A stretch of DNA of 9,156 nt, taken from assembly GCA_900551155.1 (NCBI GenBank), contig URVA01000051.1:1-9156 (forward strand). The letters are read 5' to 3'. Shown one piece after another: positions 1 through 5,152 of this stretch. The position numbers and the translations under genes were made by a program. A model generated the notes under the pieces. That model saw only the letters and a list, made by a program, of their open reading frames with translations. It was not told the origin of the DNA and ran no database searches. How positions within the stretch are numbered: position 1 is the first letter of the stretch; each line of letters opens with the position of its first letter. The stretch is from an uncultured Eggerthella sp. (GTDB lineage: Bacteria > Actinomycetota > Coriobacteriia > Coriobacteriales > Eggerthellaceae).

Positions 1-620
1 CCCACAAACGCCGTTAATAGAATCCAGAATATAGCCACAGGCATAATTTCTCGAAGCCTTCGCATACGTAAAACATGGCGTGCCTGAGAATTAACATCTA
101 AGTCTGAGTCGTCGAAGGAAAGGGCTCTCATAAGATCTAAATCGCGTGCTATATGACGCACTTCACGACTAACGTCATCTTTAGCGTTAAGCAAGTTATT
201 GCGAACTTCATCGATAGTTTTCTGGATGTCTTCTCGAGGATGCTCATGAATTCGATCAGCGCGAATGGCGCCTTCTTTAATGATTTCAGATATACGATTC
301 AAGAAAGCATCTATGCTTCCCCCTACCGTATTTTTGGTTGGAATTTGAAAAAACTTATACTGCTTCAAAGACCCAATAGAAATTCTTGCGCGAGAAGAAA
401 ACTTGGTAAGAAAATCGTACAGCACAAAAACGAACGCAACATCAACAAAGTTGAAGCCATGTGCGAGCCCAACGTTCTCCAAAGCAAGCTGTGTTTTGTC
501 ATACACAAAAAAGTAAATACCCAAACCAAACAATACCGTTCGTACTGCCAAATTGATGCAGTACTTTTTAAACATCCACGTGGCGCGACGGGGCTGACTA
601 TGCTGAACTTGACTCACCAT
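1..620 (-). CDS. Hypothetical membrane protein, C-terminus cut off by the window edge
   Basis: The minus strand is open from an ATG at 620 to the left edge, giving 206 codons without a stop, so the 3' end is missing. I do not recognise the family. The protein starts with a short basic N-terminus (residues 1-20), followed by two hydrophobic segments at about 21-41 and 51-70. A long hydrophilic, charge-rich and probably helical region (about 75-190) contains a Glu/Asp/Arg-rich stretch. A third hydrophobic segment begins near 195 (motif IMPVAIFWILL) and continues off the edge. It is therefore likely an integral membrane protein with a soluble domain between membrane segments. The ATG is preceded by a TATAAT box rather than a Shine-Dalgarno sequence, suggesting a leaderless message. 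An overlapping plus-strand frame (153-716) lacks a ribosome site and has shadow-like composition, so the minus frame is preferred. Confidence 0.6.
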   Translation of the reverse strand, partial: MVSQVQHSQPRRATWMFKKYCINLAVRTVLFGLGIYFFVYDKTQLALENVGLAHGFNFVDVAFVFVLYDFLTKFSSRARISIGSLKQYKFFQIPTKNTVGGSIDAFLNRISEIIKEGAIRADRIHEHPREDIQKTIDEVRNNLLNAKDDVSREVRHIARDLDLMRALSFDDSDLDVNSQARHVLRMRRLREIMPVAIFWILLTAFV

Positions 621-627
621 GCAAGTC

Positions 628-633
628 ATTATA
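628..633 (-). promoter_or_regulatory. Perfect -10 box of the membrane-protein gene, predicted leaderless start
   Basis: Read on the minus strand, this hexamer is TATAAT, the consensus -10. Only seven bases separate it from the A of the ATG at 620, which is where transcription would be expected to start. There is no Shine-Dalgarno in between, and no good -35 at 16-18 bases (about GGGGGC). The inference is a leaderless mRNA, which is common in actinobacteria. Confidence 0.5.
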
Positions 634-672
634 GCCGCCCTGCTAACAATGCCCCCACTAACAATTTAGTAA

Positions 673-706
673 GAAAAAACGAAACGCCCATGCAATATGA
701 GCGTTT
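673..706 (-). terminator. Rho-independent terminator downstream of cysK
   Basis: On the minus strand, arms AAACGCTCAT and ATGGGCGTTT (plus coordinates 697-706 and 682-691) form a 10-bp stem with one G-U pair and the 5-base loop ATTGC. They are followed by CGTTTTTTC, a run of six T. It lies 71 bp past the cysK stop and before the next minus-strand gene, so it ends the cysK transcript and isolates the gene at the left edge. Confidence 0.8.
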
Positions 707-733
707 GTGTAGGTAATTGCTATTTTAAATATT

Positions 734-761
734 GGCACGGGAGCGATTAGCTCATCCCGCC
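734..761. other. Imperfect stem-loop in the cysK 3' untranslated region
   Basis: On the plus strand, CGGGAGC (738-744) pairs with GCTC (750-753) and CCG (757-759), leaving a 3-base bulge and the loop GATTA; an outer GG/CC pair (734-735 with 760-761) may extend it. It begins 15 bp after the cysK stop on the minus strand and has no T-run on either side. It is therefore not a terminator itself, but could protect the mRNA 3' end ahead of the terminator at 673-706. Confidence 0.3.
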
Positions 762-776
762 TTATAAGAAGATATC

Positions 777-1706
777 CTATGCTTCAAAGAGTGGCGTTGA
801 GTAGTAGCGCTCACCTGTATCAGAAAGCACCGTCACTACCGTTTTGCCAGGACCTAGCTTACGTGCTAAGCGAAGAGCTCCCGCAACATCGCTTCCCGAA
901 GAAATACCGCAAAGCAGCCCTTCTTCACGAGCCAAACGTTGCGCTGTTTCGAGTGCCTCTTCATCAGAAACAACCGTGATGGCATCGTAGATGTTTTGAT
1001 TCAGATTATCAGGAATAAGACCATCCCCAATACCCATTTGAATATGGGTACCAATTTCGCCACCCGATAAAATAGCGGCATGCTCAGGCTCAACTGCCCA
1101 AATTTCTATGTCGGGATTATTGGCCTTGAGTGCTTCACCAATACCAGAAATGGTGCCACCCGTGCCAATACCACAACAAAATCCATCAATAGGACCCTCG
1201 ACATCAGTCAAGATTTCTTGAGCGGTATAACGCTTATGAACCGCAGGATTATCAGGATTAGAAAACTGTTGAGGAATATATATGCGTGGATCGTTTTTTG
1301 CCATTTCAAGCGCCGTCTGCATGCACTGATCAATACATGCACCAATATTGCCTTCGTCATGAATAAGAATTACTTCTGCGCCATATGCTTGGCAAAGTTT
1401 ACGACGTTCTTCGCTAACGCTATCAGGCATAATGATGCGTACCGTATAACCACGAACAGCGCCCACAAGCGATAAACCGATACCCTGATTGCCACTGGTA
1501 GGTTCTACGATAATAGTGTCAGGCTTAATATCGCCCCGAAGTTCTGCTTCGCGAATCATGTTGTAGGCAGTACGTGTCTTAATAGATCCACCGATATTTA
1601 CTGCTTCATATTTCACCAACACATCTGCCATAGTGTCGTCGACGATGCGATTTAATTTAATAAGCGGTGTATGTCCCAGCGCTTCAAGAACGTTGTTGTA
1701 TACCAC
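777..1706 (-). CDS. cysK: Cysteine synthase (O-acetylserine sulfhydrylase), PLP-dependent
   Basis: This cytoplasmic fold-type II PLP enzyme makes L-cysteine from O-acetylserine and sulfide. The 309 residues match the usual length. The PLP lysine is K43 in GGSIKTRTA, the substrate-binding loop is TSGNQG (70-75), the phosphate-binding glycine loop is GIGTGGTISG (179-188), and SSGSD (269-273) supplies the serine facing the PLP ring nitrogen. PQQFSNPDNP (145-154) and SDTGERYYST (295-304) are also typical. Two positions differ from the textbook motifs: TSGNQG instead of TSGNTG, and KTR instead of KDR. I read these as marks of a subfamily rather than damage. The start is GTG at 1706, with AGGAGG at 1715-1720 eight bases upstream. 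It has its own promoter region and terminator, so it is probably monocistronic. A related beta-replacement activity (cystathionine beta-synthase-like) cannot be excluded from sequence alone. Confidence 0.93.
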   Translation of the reverse strand: MVYNNVLEALGHTPLIKLNRIVDDTMADVLVKYEAVNIGGSIKTRTAYNMIREAELRGDIKPDTIIVEPTSGNQGIGLSLVGAVRGYTVRIIMPDSVSEERRKLCQAYGAEVILIHDEGNIGACIDQCMQTALEMAKNDPRIYIPQQFSNPDNPAVHKRYTAQEILTDVEGPIDGFCCGIGTGGTISGIGEALKANNPDIEIWAVEPEHAAILSGGEIGTHIQMGIGDGLIPDNLNQNIYDAITVVSDEEALETAQRLAREEGLLCGISSGSDVAGALRLARKLGPGKTVVTVLSDTGERYYSTPLFEA

Positions 1707-1714
1707 TGAGTATT

Positions 1715-1753
1715 CCTCCTTTTGTAACCGATCTATTGTAGCGCTTTTAAAAG
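1715..1753 (-). promoter_or_regulatory. Putative cysK promoter with palindrome, and Shine-Dalgarno
   Basis: On the minus strand a TACAAT -10 box lies at 1735-1740 and the ribosome site AGGAGG at 1715-1720, which would give a leader of about 20 bases. The -35 is weak (about AGGTTC). The 10-bp palindrome CTTTTAAAAG (1744-1753) lies just upstream of the -10, where a regulator could bind. The ribosome site is firm; the promoter is tentative. Confidence 0.45.
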
Positions 1754-1870
1754 TGAAGAACCTAAAAGATAGCGTGTTATTTCAATCTGTTTAAAGGTAA
1801 ACAATGTACGGAAAATCACCGCAATGCATGCAGGGATGTGCAACTCTTACTTTTTAGAGAGGAATCTTTC

Positions 1871-1901
1871 TTGATGACTGCTTCCATTATTTAGCTACAA
1901 T
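1871..1901 (+). promoter_or_regulatory. Putative promoter of the tyrosine phosphatase gene
   Basis: TTGATG (1871-1876) and TACAAT (1896-1901) resemble a sigma-A promoter, but the 19-bp spacer is longer than the ideal 17. It would give a leader of about 40 bases before the ATG at 1950. It is divergent from the cysK promoter. The rest of the 243-bp gap (1707-1949) shows nothing else I can support. Confidence 0.4.
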
Positions 1902-1949
1902 ACAAAATCGAAACTTATCCCAGAACCTTTCGCTCGACAAGGACTATCA

Positions 1950-2414
1950 ATGATTAATATCCTTTTTGTGTGCCACGGCAATATATGCAGATCCCCTATG
2001 GCTGAATTCGTCATGAAAGAGTACGTCTGCCAAGCAGGTCTTGAAGATAAGATTCATGTGGAATCCGCAGCCATGCATCGAGACGAACTGGGAAGCGATA
2101 TTCATTGGGGCACCCGCGAAATACTGGATAGCTATCACATTCCCCACGCACCACGACAAGCACATCTCGCGAAAAAAGTAGACTATGATCGCTTTGACTA
2201 TATTATCGGCATGGACCGCTACAACATGCGCGATATGCTGCGCCTGTTCAGTAATGATCCAAATCACAAATGTAGCCTGCTTATGGATTGGGTAGGTACC
2301 TCACGCGATGTAGCAGATCCTTGGTATACAGGAGATTTCGACACCACCTACAATGATGTTGATGCAGGATGCATCGCATTACTAGAACACCTCAAGCAAA
2401 GCTTATCTATTTAA
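1950..2414 (+). CDS. Low-molecular-weight protein tyrosine phosphatase
   Basis: This small cytoplasmic cysteine-dependent phosphatase removes phosphate from tyrosine in proteins. Bacterial members often act on tyrosine kinases that control capsule or exopolysaccharide; no such genes are seen here. At 154 residues it has the normal family length. The P-loop is CHGNICRS, with nucleophile C8 and phosphate-binding R14 in the CX5R arrangement. A second cysteine at 13 inside the loop is common in the family and can form a protective disulfide with C8. The general acid is D123 in DPWY (123-126). The start ATG at 1950 has AAGGA at 1939-1943, six bases upstream. It stands alone between a divergent cysK and a downstream gene with its own promoter. 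The P-loop is shared with thioredoxin-linked arsenate reductases, but the DPWY segment favours the phosphatase. Confidence 0.9.
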   Translation: MINILFVCHGNICRSPMAEFVMKEYVCQAGLEDKIHVESAAMHRDELGSDIHWGTREILDSYHIPHAPRQAHLAKKVDYDRFDYIIGMDRYNMRDMLRLFSNDPNHKCSLLMDWVGTSRDVADPWYTGDFDTTYNDVDAGCIALLEHLKQSLSI

Positions 2415-2469
2415 ATCTCTTATCCCTTTGTAAGCATCTCGACAAGCCTGACGAACCTTGCGTATTTAG

Positions 2470-2500
2470 CTTGGTCCTTGACTTGGTCCCTCTTTATAAT
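2470..2500 (+). promoter_or_regulatory. Putative promoter of the Schlafen-like gene, overlapping a direct repeat
   Basis: TATAAT at 2495-2500 is a perfect -10. TTGGTC at 2471-2476 is a fair -35 with an 18-bp spacer, and TTGACT at 2479-2484 is a better hexamer but too close (10 bp). The 8-mer CTTGGTCC occurs twice, at 2470-2477 and 2482-2489, 12 bp apart, covering the -35 and spacer; this could be a tandem operator. The predicted leader is about 40 bases. Confidence 0.5.
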
Positions 2501-2547
2501 GAAAGAAACAATTCGAAAGAGTGCAAAGGCGTTTTAGGGAGCAGGCC

Positions 2548-3918
2548 ATGTATAGCCCATTCCGCAACGAACAAGGCCAACCGAAAGATTTAGCTGACGT
2601 TACCTATGAAGATCTGTCGCAGCTAGCAGATCTAGAAGAGGGCTATGTTCTTGAGTTCAAACGAACCTGGAACGAAAACGTTCGAAAGAAGATTCCTAAA
2701 ATAATTGCGTCATTTGCAAATTCTCGTGGTGGATGGCTCGTTATTGGTATCGCCGATGACGATAAGTCCGTCTGCCCCATCCCTCGTATTTCGGCAGATT
2801 TTTCGCAAATCTTTGGAGAATTATGCCGTCATCACGTATCCCCTACCCCCCGCTTTGATGCTCGTTTTATTGTCGATCCTGCCAATGAAAAACAAGGTGT
2901 TGTGGTAGTACAAGTCCATGAAGGAGACTTTCCTCCCTATGTAGCCGATGGCGTTGTAGAAATTCGCGAAGGTTCCACTTCGGGTCCCGCACTGGGTTCT
3001 GCCTTGGTAGAACTCTATGGAAAAGCAACCAAACGCACCCAAGAAATTCGTGAATTTTGTCAGCGCACCATCTGGTATCCAGGAGACGACAGAGGAATTT
3101 ATTTGCCTGACGGCTCCCCACAAAATGCCCATGCTCCTTTCGTGAACACCAAGCAACATCGCTCATCTGTTGCGATTAATACTACCCCCAACCAGCGTTC
3201 GGTACCTATCCCGCTGTTCAGCCTTTATTTCTTCCGTATGGGAAGCCGTGCTAACCAAAGCATTTCTCGCAGCGCCATAGACACCCATGTAAACGCTATG
3301 CGCAGCGCCTTTGCTCAGCAGGCAATGGAGTGCCATGTGCAACATGCCCATGACTCTCTTATTCTTCGCGCCTCCATTGCAATACCTGGAGGTCCTGCTC
3401 ATTCCGCTATCGAGCTTTTCCCCGACGAATCAATCAAACTCACCGTTCCTGCAATCATGCTTGAGCTTGATGCCTACGAAAAAGCGGTCAACGAATTAAA
3501 ACAAGATGGCATCGAAATTGTATCGGGTGCGCGTTTTATTGGAGCAACCCGCACCTTAAAGCGCGTTACGCGCATGGCATCAATACTTGATCGCTACATA
3601 CGCGAACGCGGTATTTCTTGGACCAGCTACGCTGTTGCCTACGAATTGGAAAACATGGAAGGCGTCATGTTGTGGTCTGCAAAAGAAACGTATCGCACCT
3701 ATATTCGCAAACATGGTCTTCTTTTCTGTGGAACCACCGATGGAAGAAGCCGTATTCGTTATTTAGACGATGGTGAGCACAATTCTTTCCGTGCGCGCCA
3801 GTTTGCAGGAAGCCATTTCTTTGAAGCATGCGGGCTTCCTTTGGGATCGCCTGATCCTGAAGACAATACATTAGTGGACGCACTCTTAAGAAACGGTAAA
3901 CCTTACCAAGCAGGATGA
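2548..3918 (+). CDS. Schlafen AlbA_2 domain-containing protein
   Basis: The N-terminal 130 or so residues form an AlbA_2 (Schlafen-type) nucleic-acid-binding domain. Its signature includes LEFKRTWNENVRKKIPKIIASF from residue 35 (here broken only by numbering) leading to the glycine-rich GGWLVIGIADD (61-71), then VSPTPRF and a V-Q-V-H strand. E31, E36 and D70 fall in an E-x4-E...D pattern like the acidic triad of Schlafen RNases, so nuclease activity is possible but unproven. The remaining 300 residues or so match no family I know. They do not show the helicase-like C-terminus of the best known AlbA_2 proteins, and contain a region rich in Arg/Tyr near residues 340-400. The ATG at 2548 is preferred because AGGGAG (2536-2541) sits six bases upstream; an in-frame GTG at 2521 has no ribosome site. 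The total is 456 residues. The stop overlaps the end of the convergent transporter gene. Confidence 0.75.
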   Translation: MYSPFRNEQGQPKDLADVTYEDLSQLADLEEGYVLEFKRTWNENVRKKIPKIIASFANSRGGWLVIGIADDDKSVCPIPRISADFSQIFGELCRHHVSPTPRFDARFIVDPANEKQGVVVVQVHEGDFPPYVADGVVEIREGSTSGPALGSALVELYGKATKRTQEIREFCQRTIWYPGDDRGIYLPDGSPQNAHAPFVNTKQHRSSVAINTTPNQRSVPIPLFSLYFFRMGSRANQSISRSAIDTHVNAMRSAFAQQAMECHVQHAHDSLILRASIAIPGGPAHSAIELFPDESIKLTVPAIMLELDAYEKAVNELKQDGIEIVSGARFIGATRTLKRVTRMASILDRYIRERGISWTSYAVAYELENMEGVMLWSAKETYRTYIRKHGLLFCGTTDGRSRIRYLDDGEHNSFRARQFAGSHFFEACGLPLGSPDPEDNTLVDALLRNGKPYQAG

Positions 3919-5132
3919 AAGCCTACGTACAGAATCAAAAGCAAAACAAGGAATATCAGGTTATAGCACGTAAATGTCTTTAGATATTCACCACGCTTTA
4001 CCAGACCTTCTGTGGTAATGAGCTTAAACGAAATAATACTAGCCATGGAAGCAATAAGAGTACCTAATCCGCCAAGATTAGTGCCAATAATGAGCGCTTG
4101 CCACTGATCAGTAAAACCTGAAAGCAACAAAGCGGCAGGAACATTGCTAATTACCTGACTTAATACCACTGAAGCCAACACTGGTGCCGCACCAACCAGC
4201 TGTGACACCAATTCATGAATTAAAGGGATCCGCCCCATGTTCCCCACAAAAACAAATAGTGCTATGAAGGTAAGAAGAAGCCCGTAATCAATACGTGCCA
4301 AAATTTTTCTATCAATAAGAAGCACGACCACAAGCACCGCAATGCCAGCAATATATACATCCACTATATTCACTACCGCACAGATACACATGACAAACAA
4401 CACCGCATATACTCCTGCACAAAAGCATTTTCTAAAGGGAAGATTTCTGCGCGAAAGAAGCAGACACATCTTGCCAGTATTATTTGCCGTGATTGGTTGC
4501 GATGATAGTTTTTGATTCTTTTGCTCTGCTCGCTTCTTTTTCCCTGTACCACCCAAGCTTTTAGAATCTTTCTTGCGAAAAAGAGCTACAAGAAAAACGA
4601 GCAAGAGCGCCGCCGAAAAGATTGTATACGGCGCCATTACCTGCACAAAGGAATATATATCCATTCCCGATGTCTGAAAGAGATACAGGTTTTGCGGGTT
4701 GCCCATAGGGAGAAGCATACTACCGAGATTTGCCGCAATAGTCATCAGGGCAACAATAGGACCCATATAACTATCCATTGCCGCCTTATGCATAACCACA
4801 ATCGCAAACGGGACAAAGGTAATAAGCGCAACATCGTTAGTAATAAACATGGAACAGAAAAACGTAAGCAGGATTAGTGCAGTTGCAATCATTGCCTTGG
4901 AGCGCATTCGCGCAACCACCCATTCACCCAGAATGCGAATAACGCCTAAAAAGCGCAAACCTGCTACAACCGTCATTAGACTAAAAAGCAATACCAATGT
5001 ATGCCAATCGATATAGGCTGCATAATTGGCATCAGGCGGCACCAAAAGACAAGATATCAGAGCAACAACAATAGAAATCACAAGCACTGAATCACGTGCG
5101 AGTATTGCTCGTATTTTTTCCATTATTCCCAT
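3903..5132 (-). CDS. SLC13/ArsB-type (ion transporter superfamily) permease
   Basis: This integral membrane protein of 409 residues has about ten to twelve hydrophobic segments. It has the two-repeat pattern of the ion transporter superfamily (SLC13, CitMHS, ArsB, NhaD). The first half carries FITNDVALITF (96-106) and MGNPQNLYLF (143-152). The second half carries SNVPAALLLSGF (329-340) and a Gly-rich GTNLGGLGTLIAS (350-362). Between the halves is a basic, lysine-rich cytoplasmic loop (about 186-230). It likely moves an anion, a carboxylate or a cation in exchange for protons or sodium; the substrate cannot be told from sequence. It begins 20 bp after the rlmKL stop on the same strand and is probably cotranscribed with it. 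No Shine-Dalgarno precedes the ATG at 5132; an in-frame ATG at 5123 (residue 4) has only a weak GGGA, so the start is uncertain by three residues. Confidence 0.8.
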   Translation of the reverse strand: MGIMEKIRAILARDSVLVISIVVALISCLLVPPDANYAAYIDWHTLVLLFSLMTVVAGLRFLGVIRILGEWVVARMRSKAMIATALILLTFFCSMFITNDVALITFVPFAIVVMHKAAMDSYMGPIVALMTIAANLGSMLLPMGNPQNLYLFQTSGMDIYSFVQVMAPYTIFSAALLLVFLVALFRKKDSKSLGGTGKKKRAEQKNQKLSSQPITANNTGKMCLLLSRRNLPFRKCFCAGVYAVLFVMCICAVVNIVDVYIAGIAVLVVVLLIDRKILARIDYGLLLTFIALFVFVGNMGRIPLIHELVSQLVGAAPVLASVVLSQVISNVPAALLLSGFTDQWQALIIGTNLGGLGTLIASMASIISFKLITTEGLVKRGEYLKTFTCYNLIFLVLLLILYVGFHPAW

Positions 5133-5152
5133 AATGATGGCTGAAGTTCTTG

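Noticed and set aside
153..716. 187-residue plus-strand open frame at the left end
   Set aside because: No ribosome site and odd composition; it runs opposite a membrane-protein frame that is open to the edge, and through the cysK terminator.
2465..2500. TTGACT (2479-2484) as the -35 of the TATAAT at 2495
   Set aside because: The spacer would be only 10 bp, too short for a sigma-A promoter; TTGGTC at 18 bp is more plausible.
2521..2547. GTG start giving a 465-residue Schlafen-like protein
   Set aside because: No Shine-Dalgarno before the GTG, while the ATG at 2548 has AGGGAG six bases upstream.
1950..5132. Arsenic resistance locus (ArsC-like phosphatase fold plus ArsB-like permease)
   Set aside because: The small protein has the phosphatase DPWY motif, the permease is more like general SLC13 carriers, the genes are on opposite strands and 1.5 kb apart, and no arsR is present.
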